The notes beneath the pieces are model-generated. The model saw nothing but the letters and a program-made list of their open reading frames with translations. It ran no database searches and was not told where the DNA came from. 64,000 nt of DNA from Chloroflexota bacterium (GTDB lineage: Bacteria > Chloroflexota > Anaerolineae > Caldilineales > Caldilineaceae): NCBI GenBank assembly GCA_016861025.1, contig BOKO01000028.1, positions 9,050 through 73,049 of the forward strand, written 5' to 3'. Numbering within the stretch: the stretch's first letter is position 1; each line of letters opens with the position of its first letter. Below are positions 51,845-59,560 of this stretch, piece by piece. The translations under genes and the position numbers were made by a program.

Positions 51845-52335
51845 CGCTTCGCCCCCTTCCCGTCTTCCCACGGCAAGTCGTCCTCCAGATCGGCAAAGGG
51901 ATTGGCCATCGGAACCGGGGTCGGCACCATGCCGCGTACCGGCGGAAACTTTGTCTCCTCGTGGTGCTCTACCATCGCATCGGTGTAGCAAGTGACGATG
52001 GCGTCGATCACGCGCAGTGCCTCGGCTTCGCTGTAGTCACCGAGTGGTTTGGCAAACCCAATCTCACCGGCGGCCTCGCCGAAGGATTTGAGGCACTTAC
52101 GCATGGCGGCGAGTTCGACGTCAGACGGATCGATCATGGCGACCTCCTCGATGCGCTTGCCGCCATCCTTCACACGCAGCCAGTTGCCATACAGGGCGTG
52201 AAACACATCCTGACAGCGGCGTGAACAGAACACCCAGTCGATCGGGTACCGGCGTGGATCGCCGATGCGATGCTGGTTGTCGGAGTGGCCGAATCCACGC
52301 GCCTGGCGTTGGCATACCCAGCATTTGCCGCTCAT
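51841..52335 (-). CDS. phage zinc-finger protein, unknown function
   Basis: A 164-residue protein beginning MSGKCWVCQRQARGFGHSDN. CxxC (CWVC) and WVFCSRRCQDVFHALY give a four-cysteine metal site, followed by helical and proline-rich regions (PVPMANPFADLEDDLPWEDG). I do not recognise a named family beyond similar phage proteins. Co-translated with the downstream nuclease; its start overlaps the stop of the upstream gene. Confidence 0.65.
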   Translation of the reverse strand: MSGKCWVCQRQARGFGHSDNQHRIGDPRRYPIDWVFCSRRCQDVFHALYGNWLRVKDGGKRIEEVAMIDPSDVELAAMRKCLKSFGEAAGEIGFAKPLGDYSEAEALRVIDAIVTCYTDAMVEHHEETKFPPVRGMVPTPVPMANPFADLEDDLPWEDGKGAKR

Positions 52336-52544
52336 ACATGGCAACCTCCGGCCGGCTTGCCTGGGCGAGCACGAACGGCGTGGTCCGTACAATAGGCATC
52401 GAGTTCGACGTAGTCATCGCGAATTGAGGTCGAGCCGATACGCACACCATTGGGATGGCGGCAGCGTGCAATGCGCAGGCCGCCAATATCACTGGCGCTT
52501 GACGGATCGAGATGGCGGCAATTGCCGCAACGTTTCCCGTTCAT
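52332..52544 (-). CDS. small cysteine-rich phage protein
   Basis: A 70-residue protein with CGNCRHLDPSSASDIGG, RCRHPN and a further cysteine in DAYC, which could bind one zinc. The ATG at 52544 has GAGGGG 6 nt upstream; 52550 is a possible alternative. Not recognised beyond this. Confidence 0.6.
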   Translation of the reverse strand: MNGKRCGNCRHLDPSSASDIGGLRIARCRHPNGVRIGSTSIRDDYVELDAYCTDHAVRARPGKPAGGCHV

Positions 52545-52554
52545 GCCCATCCCC

Positions 52555-53160
52555 TCACTGTGCCCAGGCGGGTTTACCTGACACAGAAGCATTGGGGGCC
52601 GGGGTAGAGGGCATCGTCGGGCGCGCAGCGGTGGGCGCTGCCATCGGAGCAGGTGTGCTGCCGACGGCGCGGGCGTACTCGGGCTGATCGGGCTCAACCG
52701 CGATCTTCACCACATTGCGCAATTCACCGCGACCATCCTTCTCGACATCGATGCGAGCGACGAACTCGATGCCGTCCAGTTCGTGGAACCCCTGGATGCG
52801 GCGTGCAGCCGCCGCTTGCGGTGAGTTGTCCTTGGGATTGATATTGCGGGCACTGTTGAGCGCTGCGCGAACGAACGTCCTGCCCATGTTGCCCCACGCA
52901 GGTCCCTTCGCGCTGTGCAGGCCGATGTTCGACCACATCTTGCGGCGGGCAAATTCACCTTCAAGGATCACGAACTCACAGGCCAGGTAGATGCTGCCCG
53001 TGTCGAAGCTCTGCGTGGCATAGCCACCCGTCCATCCCTGCGCGGCATCATCGTAGCCACCTGGCTTGATGGTCATACGCACGCGGGCGACCGTGCCTTT
53101 GGGAATGAGGTCGAAGGATTGTTGTTGTTCAGCGTCGTTGAAATCGTTCCAGGCAGACAT
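52555..53160 (-). CDS. SSB-like protein of the recombination module
   Basis: A 201-residue protein, MSAWNDFNDAEQQQSFDLIP. FDLIPKGTVARVRMTIKPGG, YLACEFVILEGEFARRKMW and GIEFVARIDVEKDGRGELRN make up an OB-fold-like strand set, and the C-terminus is a flexible Pro/Ala tail. Proteins like this accompany Sak4-type ATPases in phages and probably bind single-stranded DNA. It lies 2 nt downstream of the Sak4-like gene. Confidence 0.65.
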   Translation of the reverse strand: MSAWNDFNDAEQQQSFDLIPKGTVARVRMTIKPGGYDDAAQGWTGGYATQSFDTGSIYLACEFVILEGEFARRKMWSNIGLHSAKGPAWGNMGRTFVRAALNSARNINPKDNSPQAAAARRIQGFHELDGIEFVARIDVEKDGRGELRNVVKIAVEPDQPEYARAVGSTPAPMAAPTAARPTMPSTPAPNASVSGKPAWAQ

Positions 53161-53162
53161 GA

Positions 53163-53981
53163 TTACTCCTTGGTAATTTGGGATTGGGTTGCGGTGGCGC
53201 ATTTCTCGATGAGCGCACGCAAGTCGGGGGGCTCCAGCAAGTCGAGCTGGCCGGAGCGATCCTTGGCGGGGAAGCCGTAGGGATTCAGGGTGTGGGTGAC
53301 AAAGGCGCGGTAGGCGGAGCCATCCTCGGCCTTGATCTCGGCAAGGGTCACTACCTCATCGACGATGCCGGGAAGCTCGGCCGAGGTTTTGGCGCCTTCG
53401 ATCTGCGGGACGAACACCTTGCGATTGAAGTCGTCGAGGCGTTCATCGAGGATGGACACGAACACCACGTGCTTGCCCCGGGCATGCTGAAGATGCATCA
53501 GCGCACCGAGCATCTCTGTGCCAAGCAAGCCATAGGCACCGCGCGTGTCGGGCTTGCCCGTGCGCTCGGACATCGCCTGCGGCTGGGTCTTGGCCCAGAT
53601 CAGAGCCAGCCGGGCCAACACCGTGATGCTGTCGACAAAGTAGCAGTCGTATTTCGCCAGCTGCGCCGGATCGCCATAGCGCTCACAGACATGCTGATAG
53701 TGCGCCTCCGAGTAGGGAGCCTCGGCAGGCAATGCCGGATTCGGCCCTGCCAGAAACACCACCAGATCGCGGAATTCCGGCCAGGTCGTCGGCCGCACAC
53801 AGTCGCCCCGCCAATCCTTGACCGCAAGATCGCCGGCTTCCAGATCGACGAACAAGGTGGTGTCTTCAGGAAGCGTCTTGAGTTGGGTGGTCTTCCCGAT
53901 GCCACTCTTGCCGAGCAGCACTAGCTTGACGCCCTTCTTCTCGCGCAGTCGCTGGTCAGCGGTAATGATGGGAAGAGCCAT
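53163..53981 (-). CDS. Sak4-like RecA-fold ATPase
   Basis: A 272-residue protein with Walker A LLGKSGIGKTTQLKTL (G24-T32, K30), a Walker B-like CYFVDSITVLARLALIWA, and KHVVFVSILDERLDD in the sensor place. It matches the phage AAA_24/Sak4 group of single-strand annealing recombination ATPases. It would work with the SSB-like protein and the PD-(D/E)xK nuclease. The ATG at 53981 has GGAGG 7 nt upstream and is preferred to the GTG at 53984. Confidence 0.8.
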   Translation of the reverse strand: MALPIITADQRLREKKGVKLVLLGKSGIGKTTQLKTLPEDTTLFVDLEAGDLAVKDWRGDCVRPTTWPEFRDLVVFLAGPNPALPAEAPYSEAHYQHVCERYGDPAQLAKYDCYFVDSITVLARLALIWAKTQPQAMSERTGKPDTRGAYGLLGTEMLGALMHLQHARGKHVVFVSILDERLDDFNRKVFVPQIEGAKTSAELPGIVDEVVTLAEIKAEDGSAYRAFVTHTLNPYGFPAKDRSGQLDLLEPPDLRALIEKCATATQSQITKE

Positions 53982-54739
53982 CACGCCACCTCCTTCAGCT
54001 GCTCGGCAACCGCCGGATTCCAGAGGATCTGGTAGCCGCTATGGCCATTGCGCGAGTACGGCATGGCTTCAGCCCAGGATTCGCCCGCCTCGGTCAGTTC
54101 CCACTCGTCCCGATCATTGCGGAACTGAAGACCGTAGTTGGCCAGGCGTTGGTTGGTTGCCTTGGCAGAGATGCCGATCAACTTGCCGAGCTGGGTCGCA
54201 TTGAGCGAACAGATTGGCTCGTTAGCCACAGGCAGCGCGCGACGCATCGTCTCGACAGTCAGACCGGTGTTCTCCTGGATACACGTCAGCGTCGCGGCCA
54301 TGGCAATCCCGGCCTTAACCCCCGGTACCTTGGCGACGGCCTCGCCGATCAACAACAGTGCCGTGACACGATCCTGCGTCGGCGCGGGCAAAGCGGCCAG
54401 GGCTGGAACCGCGTAGCTCCCAGTCTTGCGAATGCTCGGCAAGACCTCGCTGGTCACCCAGCGCTTGAACCTTTTCGCGGCCTCTTTGGTGCTCCCAAGG
54501 ATCAGTGCGTAAAGGCCAGACTCATTGACGTGGTTGGCGCGCTGGGTCCGCCCAAGGCTATCGATGACCTCGCGTTTTGCGAGGTCATCGGCATCGACGT
54601 GCTTGGAAACAGCATCGGAGGGATTCGCCAATTCGAGGGCAGCGCAGACGTCATTGGCGTTGAACCATGGCTGGCCGGCATCATCAATCTGCACCCGGAG
54701 GGCGTGGGACTCAAACTGAAACGGAGTAAGCATGGTCAT
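53981..54739 (-). CDS. Bro-N domain protein (antirepressor-like)
   Basis: A 252-residue protein with an N-terminal Bro-N domain (QPWFNANDVCAALELANPSD; NESGLYALILGSTKEAAKRF; WVTSEVLPSIRKTGSYAV), a helical middle, and a C-terminal winged-helix region (SLNATQLGKLIGISAKATNQ). Such proteins act as antirepressors or anti-defence regulators in phages. AAGGAG lies 5 nt before the ATG at 54739. It follows the 93-residue gene directly. Confidence 0.8.
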   Translation of the reverse strand: MTMLTPFQFESHALRVQIDDAGQPWFNANDVCAALELANPSDAVSKHVDADDLAKREVIDSLGRTQRANHVNESGLYALILGSTKEAAKRFKRWVTSEVLPSIRKTGSYAVPALAALPAPTQDRVTALLLIGEAVAKVPGVKAGIAMAATLTCIQENTGLTVETMRRALPVANEPICSLNATQLGKLIGISAKATNQRLANYGLQFRNDRDEWELTEAGESWAEAMPYSRNGHSGYQILWNPAVAEQLKEVA

Positions 54740-54741
54740 GA

Positions 54742-55023
54742 TCACTCCTTCCAGTCGATCGCGGACAGACGATCCGAACCGATCGCGCCGACCTTGCGAG
54801 CATTGATATAGAGATCGTCCAGTGCGCAGCGACGACGGCTGGCAAGGGACTGCTCGTCAGCGGCAAACTGGATAGCGAAGGCCAGTTCGTCGAGGGTCGC
54901 GGTGTGGGTCGGGATGACTACTTCGTGCCCGTCCCGATCCCGGTAGCGGATCTGCTCCGGCAGGTTATCGGCGAAGAGTGAGCTGACGTGTTTGCGCAGC
55001 GTGGCGGTATTGATGGTATTCAT
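54742..55023 (-). CDS. small phage protein of unknown function
   Basis: A 93-residue protein, MNTINTATLRKHVSSLFADN, with IRYRDRDGHEVVIPTHTATL and a helical C-terminus. Not recognised. It belongs to the leftward early replication operon; the gap to each neighbour is under 5 nt. Confidence 0.65.
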   Translation of the reverse strand: MNTINTATLRKHVSSLFADNLPEQIRYRDRDGHEVVIPTHTATLDELAFAIQFAADEQSLASRRRCALDDLYINARKVGAIGSDRLSAIDWKE

Positions 55024-55026
55024 GTG

Positions 55027-55506
55027 TTACTCCTCAGAATCGAGATCAAGGGCGAAGACGGCCTTGCCGGGTTTGACGGTGCGGGCGGCCTCGAACTGCT
55101 CGCGCAGTGACGTCGGCCAGTTGTTGAAGCGGGACTCGGAAACGCTGAACTCGATGTCGAGGTAGTCCTCGATGCGATCGCCAGAGGCCGCGATGCGCTT
55201 GGCAATTTCAGCCAGTTGCCTCTGATCCCAGCTCACGCGTTTCGGCTTGTCGACCGACACGCAGAGCGGGCCATCCTGGAAGCGAACCGTGCCGAAATCC
55301 TTGCCGGTCTCTGCACGCGCAGCGCGTTCCAGTTCTTCGAATCGCTGCTGCATGGCGGTATGCACCTTGGCCTGCTCCTTCTTCAGCCAGTCCGCCAATT
55401 GCCCGAGATTGCGTTGAACTTCGACGAGGTGTGCGGGTGGCAGCGCTTGCAATTGCGACACCGACATTGCGGTGAGCTGATCGGGGAAGATGATGAGATC
55501 GTTCAT
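55027..55506 (-). CDS. phage early protein with coiled coil, unknown function
   Basis: A 159-residue protein, MNDLIIFPDQLTAMSVSQLQ. Residues about 25-70 are coiled coil (LADWLKKEQAKVHTAMQQRF), then GKDFGTVRFQDGPLCVSVDK and a helical end. Phage proteins of this type are often encoded beside recombination genes. The ATG at 55506 is preferred over 55521 since it starts the conserved part. Confidence 0.65.
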   Translation of the reverse strand: MNDLIIFPDQLTAMSVSQLQALPPAHLVEVQRNLGQLADWLKKEQAKVHTAMQQRFEELERAARAETGKDFGTVRFQDGPLCVSVDKPKRVSWDQRQLAEIAKRIAASGDRIEDYLDIEFSVSESRFNNWPTSLREQFEAARTVKPGKAVFALDLDSEE

Positions 55507-55517
55507 CGCTGTCCCCT

Positions 55518-55781
55518 TCACCGCGCCACGCGTTCAGAGGTCGAGTCGTGCAGTGCGCTATATTCGAAGTCGATGACGGCCTCGAGGGGATAGCTGACAC
55601 GCTTCGACAGCTTGAGATAGCGGGGGCCGCGACCTTCGCTGCGCCAACGCTGCAGAGTCTTGGGGCTGACACCCCAGCGCTGCGCGAGCTCGTTTTCGTT
55701 CAAGACCCGCCGGTCGCCCGGAGCCAGGCTGTTGATCGCCGGGTGGGGCGATTGAGGGGTGTTACTGACTGGTGTCGGCAT
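55518..55781 (-). CDS. HTH_17-type DNA-binding protein
   Basis: An 87-residue protein. RVLNENELAQRWGVSPKTLQRWRSEG in two parts and PRYLKLSKRVSYPLEAVIDF are the MerR-like winged helix of excisionases/AlpA. It is the first gene of the replication operon, just downstream of a cluster of inverted repeats that may be its own or the repressor operator. It could be the excisionase or an early regulator. Confidence 0.75.
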   Translation of the reverse strand: MPTPVSNTPQSPHPAINSLAPGDRRVLNENELAQRWGVSPKTLQRWRSEGRGPRYLKLSKRVSYPLEAVIDFEYSALHDSTSERVAR

Positions 55782-55835
55782 GTAAGCCTCCTATGACGTT
55801 GTTGAGGAATTGCAGGCCTCATTTCAGTCGTCGGG

Positions 55836-55890
55836 TGGCGAACATAAGAGGGACCGAATGGCGAACCACGACGGAACTTCTGGTTCGCCA
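55836..55890. promoter_or_regulatory. inverted-repeat operator cluster upstream of the replication operon
   Basis: A perfect 10-bp inverted repeat, TGGCGAACCA (55859-55868) and TGGTTCGCCA (55881-55890), with a 12-nt loop, plus a third TGGCGAAC at about 55836-55843. It lies between the terminator of the recombinase unit and the first replication gene. It is a likely repressor or Cro-type operator. Confidence 0.5.
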
Positions 55891-55908
55891 ATGCCGGGCC
55901 GTAGACGC

Positions 55909-55935
55909 AAAAACGGCGAGCACAGGGCTCGCCGT
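55909..55935 (-). terminator. intrinsic terminator after the recombinase unit
   Basis: On the minus strand ACGGCGAGC CCTGT GCTCGCCGT followed by TTTT, 27 nt after the last gene of the recombinase unit. It separates that unit from the replication operon. Confidence 0.8.
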
Positions 55936-55962
55936 CAGCATCAGGATTTCGGAATTAGCCGA

Positions 55963-56448
55963 TCAGGGCGCGAATCCCAGCGCCTTGCGTTGCTCTTGCC
56001 AGTCACGAGGTAGTTGGTCGCGACGGCCGCGTAACGTATGGAGGTTCAGATCACGGGGCTGGCGCCCCTCGAGAACCGACTCGATGATGTCCGGTGCCAA
56101 CGTGGTCAGGCGCAAGACTTCTGCCACCCACCCGGGCTCGAGCTTCAATGACCGCGCCAAATCGTTCGCCGTTGGATAGCGCCCCTCGTCGAGCAGACGC
56201 TGCCAGTAGAAGGCCTTGCCCAACATCTTGATCATTGGCAGATCATGCCCTCCGTTGCCCTGGCCTGATCCGTCGCCAGGAGGTGGAATCATCACTTTCC
56301 GGTTCTGCTTACGCCGGATAGTCAGCGGCACCAGCGTCACGCGCTGATGACCTGTGGTGTAGTCGCGAGCATCGCCACCGATATCGATACGGACACTACG
56401 CAGACGGGGATTGTTCGCTTTCATGGCAGGTTTGATGGTCGTTCTCAT
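55963..56448 (-). CDS. recombinase-associated HTH protein
   Basis: A 161-residue protein. The C-terminal half (FYWQRLLDEGRYPTANDLAR; EPGWVAEVLRLTTLAPDIIE) resembles the KorB/ParB-type HTH found in small proteins that are regularly encoded directly after DUF2924-linked recombinases. The N-terminus is basic (RKQNRKVM). Start codon overlaps the recombinase stop (ATGA-like). It may be a recombination directionality or regulatory factor; unproven. Confidence 0.65.
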   Translation of the reverse strand: MRTTIKPAMKANNPRLRSVRIDIGGDARDYTTGHQRVTLVPLTIRRKQNRKVMIPPPGDGSGQGNGGHDLPMIKMLGKAFYWQRLLDEGRYPTANDLARSLKLEPGWVAEVLRLTTLAPDIIESVLEGRQPRDLNLHTLRGRRDQLPRDWQEQRKALGFAP

Positions 56449-57863
56449 GCGAACGCTTCCTCCCTGGACTCCTTCATCTCCTCAACCAGAGGGTGCTGCG
56501 CAATGCCAGCCCCCAGCCCAATCCACCCGTCCTCGCGCCAAAGGATATCCAGTCCTTGCCCGTGCACTTGGATACGCTCGATCAGCAATTGCGTGATACG
56601 TTGCTGCTCAAGCGGAAAGAGCTGTTCCCACACTGACCCGATTCGTTGCATCGCGATCAGCACATGTCCTTCGTCGAGATCAGCGCCAGCGGGATGTTTC
56701 TGGCAGGCACGCCAGGTGGCGACGAGCATCTCCGGCGAGCGGAGCGCCAGGTGGATTTGTTCAAGAACTGCGGCCTCGATCTCGGCGGCAGGTAGGGCAC
56801 CGATATCTTCGGTACCGGGCAGCAATGTCGCCCCGGCATTGCGCCGCTTGTGCAGGTAGGGCACGTAGTAGCGATAGAGGCGTCCGTTTTTCTTCTTCGT
56901 GAAGTGATGAATCATGCGCTGCCCATCGGGTGCGAACAGTAGGCCGGCCAGCAGTGCGGGATGTTCGGTGCGGTGCTCACGAGGGCCTTGCTTCCGCCGT
57001 TCGATGAAGGCGTGAGCCGCATTCCAGAGTTCTTGGGGGACGATAGCCTCGTGCTGCCCTGGAAAGCTCTGTCCTTTGTGGACCATTTCGCCAAGGTAGA
57101 TGCGGTTGCGCAGCAAGGCGAACAGATATTGCTGATCGATGGGGCGCCCCGGGCGTTGCTGTCCGCCCTGAGTCACCCAGGACTTGGTGGTGTGACCTTC
57201 GATGGCCAGTTCCCGAACCAGTTGTGCCGCCGATCCATGCTCGGCATAACGCCGGAAGATGCCACGCACCAAATTCGCTTCGGAGGCATTGACCACCAGC
57301 TTTCGCTCCACGACGTCGTAGCCCAATGGGGGCATGCCACCCATCCACATTCCCTTGGCTTTGCTGGCGGCAATCTTGTCGCGAATACGCTCGCCAGTGA
57401 CCTCTCGCTCAAATTGGGCAAAGGACAGCAGAATGTTGAGCGTCAGCCGCCCCATGGACGTGGTGGTGTTGAACTGCTGAGTGACCGAAACGAAGGACAC
57501 ACCATTGCGATCGAACACGTCCACCAGCTTGGCAAAATCTGACAGGCTGCGCGTGAGACGATCAATTTTGTAGACCACCACGATATCGACTCTGCCGGCC
57601 TCGATATCCGCCATGAGGCGCTTGAGACCGGGGCGATCCAAATTTCCTCCCGAATAGCCGCCGTCATCGTAACCATCGTCCACCACAACCCAGCCTTCGT
57701 GGCGCTGGCTCGCTACGAATGCCAGGCCGGCGTCCCGTTGCGCCTCGAGACTGTTGTACTCTTGGTCGAGTCCTTCATCCGTGGATTTGCGCGTATAGAT
57801 GGCGCATCGCTTCTTCGGAACGATCGGTTGCGAAGAAGCAGGCATGGGGCGCATGGTTCTCAT
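56445..57863 (-). CDS. large serine recombinase (phage integrase)
   Basis: A 472-residue protein. The N-terminal resolvase domain has CAIYTRKSTDEG (catalytic S27), DDGYDDGGYSGGNLDRPGLK and VVVYKIDRLTRSL; then the recombinase domain (PPLGYDVVERKLVVNASEAN) and a C-terminal region (HFTKKKNGRLYRYYVPYLHK) that lacks obvious zinc-ribbon cysteines, unlike many large serine integrases. It should carry out prophage integration. The start has GGAGG 4 nt upstream. It is co-translated with DUF2924, as in many proteobacterial prophages. Confidence 0.9.
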   Translation of the reverse strand: MRTMRPMPASSQPIVPKKRCAIYTRKSTDEGLDQEYNSLEAQRDAGLAFVASQRHEGWVVVDDGYDDGGYSGGNLDRPGLKRLMADIEAGRVDIVVVYKIDRLTRSLSDFAKLVDVFDRNGVSFVSVTQQFNTTTSMGRLTLNILLSFAQFEREVTGERIRDKIAASKAKGMWMGGMPPLGYDVVERKLVVNASEANLVRGIFRRYAEHGSAAQLVRELAIEGHTTKSWVTQGGQQRPGRPIDQQYLFALLRNRIYLGEMVHKGQSFPGQHEAIVPQELWNAAHAFIERRKQGPREHRTEHPALLAGLLFAPDGQRMIHHFTKKKNGRLYRYYVPYLHKRRNAGATLLPGTEDIGALPAAEIEAAVLEQIHLALRSPEMLVATWRACQKHPAGADLDEGHVLIAMQRIGSVWEQLFPLEQQRITQLLIERIQVHGQGLDILWREDGWIGLGAGIAQHPLVEEMKESREEAFA

Positions 57864-58330
57864 ACGACCTCCTTCTTGTTGCGCGACTTGAGTCCGAAGA
57901 ACAGAGGACCCGACCATGGACTGCCCGTGATCACCCTGGCAATGGCGCTCAAGCTGGTGAATCGCTGTCCTCGATATTCGAAGTCGCGAACACCGCGCAC
58001 CAATACATGGTGGTCGATGTCATCGTAGGTCCGCGTCAGTATGGTGCCGGGCAGAAGGCGATCGGCATCGCGTTGCAGATTCTTCGGCAGCACGCCAGTC
58101 TCGCCGATGCTTTCCAGTTTGCGCCGTACCGAAACCTTGAGGCCACCGTAGGCACGTTCCTGAAGTTTGTAGGCAAGGCGACTCTCCAGCCAGGTGCGGT
58201 GGTGATGATTTGGCCGCTGGTCGAAATGCTCATCCCACAGCGCCCAGAGGCTGTCCATCGGTAACAGAGGCAGCTGAGCGATTCGGGCCGATATGGTTGC
58301 GGTGTCGGGCAGGGGTGCGTGTGTCGTCAT
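57860..58330 (-). CDS. DUF2924 family protein
   Basis: A 156-residue protein: LLPMDSLWALWDEHFDQRPN, RTWLESRLAYKLQERAYGGL and LTRTYDDIDHHVLVRGVRDF, the DUF2924 signature, with the FTSLSAIARVITGSPWSGPL motif at the end. This family is almost always found next to serine recombinases of this type and may help recombination. It overlaps both neighbours by four bases. Confidence 0.88.
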   Translation of the reverse strand: MTTHAPLPDTATISARIAQLPLLPMDSLWALWDEHFDQRPNHHHRTWLESRLAYKLQERAYGGLKVSVRRKLESIGETGVLPKNLQRDADRLLPGTILTRTYDDIDHHVLVRGVRDFEYRGQRFTSLSAIARVITGSPWSGPLFFGLKSRNKKEVV

Positions 58331-58554
58331 GGGCGAACTCCTTCTTGCTGATCGGGGTTCGCATTCACGCGCTGTTGGCTGGAGAAGCCAAGACAAACCG
58401 ACTCTCTGTCGCCTGAATGGTTCTGATCTCCTGATCGTGAATTTCTGGAGCGCAGGCGCAGCAGTGCTGCGGACAGCAAATCGGCAATTTCTGCGTGCGC
58501 ATGCCGAGGCGCCAAATTACTCGGGGTGATGGAGGTGTGTTCGATGTCGTTCAT
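58327..58554 (-). CDS. small recombinase-unit protein
   Basis: A 75-residue protein, MNDIEHTSITPSNLAPRHAH, ending QQRVNANPDQQEGVRP. Similar short genes precede DUF2924 in related recombinase units. It is the first gene of the unit; the 129 nt upstream of it (58555-58683) should hold the promoter. Function unknown. Confidence 0.65.
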   Translation of the reverse strand: MNDIEHTSITPSNLAPRHAHAEIADLLSAALLRLRSRNSRSGDQNHSGDRESVCLGFSSQQRVNANPDQQEGVRP

Positions 58555-58683
58555 GTTGGGAAGCGTTCCATAAGAAAACGCTGCTCATGCTATGAACGAA
58601 GGCACCTCCAGGTAACGTGTTTTAGCGGAGTTATGCGGAGCCCTGCGACTGAGTGTCCGACTGTGCCTGGCAATGACTACGAT

Positions 58684-59550
58684 CTACGCCTTTTTCGGGC
58701 GATACCAAGCAGCGCGTTGTCGATCTACTTCGCGGTACCGCAGCTCAAAAACGCGGGATTCATGAACCACCTGCCGCCAGCTGCTACACCCGTACTTGGC
58801 CGGCAACTGATCGGGGTGGCGTTCGGCAATCCATCGGCCAGCTGCAGCGACAGGCGTCCATCCATCGATAGCCAACTCTTCGGCAGCCTCTCGCAGTGCG
58901 CGCACAATTCCTGCGGCGGGCCACTCTATAGTCCCATCCGGTGCAATGCCATTGACGACGAAGTCATGGAACGCATCTGACTGAACGAATTCGGCGGCTA
59001 ACTGACGCGCCTGCTCCATATGTTCAGCCCACCCACGCAGTTGCTCGAAGTGCTGATCGATGCGGCTGGAGGCCGTGACCAGTGCTTCATGGGCGCTACG
59101 ACATCCATCCTCACTCCAGAGGTTGTGTTGATCAATGAAATGGTGAACTAGGTTGTTCCGTAGCAGCACGAGTTCCTTGAGTTCGTTTTCTGTACGGGCA
59201 TAGTCCTCAGCAGACAAGCTCAGTTGCATGCGCATTCCGAATGAAATGACATTCTCGGATGCACCGGTCATGAGATCTGTCGAAGCGTCGGCTGCATCGG
59301 CAATCACATAGGATCCGATGAGCTGGCCAACCAAAGTGCCAAGTGTCTTGCTCGCGGTATCGGCTATTCGTTCAGTGCGAATCGACTCCAAGGAGTGTGC
59401 GGGGCCAGCAATTTCGTGATGCGCGACAATGGCCTTGATCAGGTGTTCATACTGCTGCAAGCGCAGTAGGCATCGGCCAAGCATTCGCTGAATCTCACGC
59501 TGCTGAGTCGACAGATCTTGATCCGTTGGTTGCGTCATCACGTGATTCAT
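58684..59550 (-). CDS. HEPN-like plus LOTUS (OST-HTH) domain protein
   Basis: A 288-residue protein. The N-terminal ~190 residues are all helical and contain LVLLRNNLVHHFIDQ, in which R131-x4-H136 fits the Rx4-6H motif of HEPN ribonucleases. Residues about 225-285 (DGWTPVAAAGRWIAERHPDQ; PAKYGCSSWRQVVHESRVFE) have the pattern of an OST-HTH/LOTUS RNA-binding domain, with GW, the P-x-YG turn and the final strand. This suggests an RNA-targeting nuclease or RNA-binding regulator. It follows the ImmA/IrrE gene by 10 nt. ATGs at 59550 and 59538 are both possible. The LOTUS call is fairly good; catalytic activity of the HEPN-like part is not established. Confidence 0.7.
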   Translation of the reverse strand: MNHVMTQPTDQDLSTQQREIQRMLGRCLLRLQQYEHLIKAIVAHHEIAGPAHSLESIRTERIADTASKTLGTLVGQLIGSYVIADAADASTDLMTGASENVISFGMRMQLSLSAEDYARTENELKELVLLRNNLVHHFIDQHNLWSEDGCRSAHEALVTASSRIDQHFEQLRGWAEHMEQARQLAAEFVQSDAFHDFVVNGIAPDGTIEWPAAGIVRALREAAEELAIDGWTPVAAAGRWIAERHPDQLPAKYGCSSWRQVVHESRVFELRYREVDRQRAAWYRPKKA

Positions 59551-59560
59551 TGGGCGCAAC

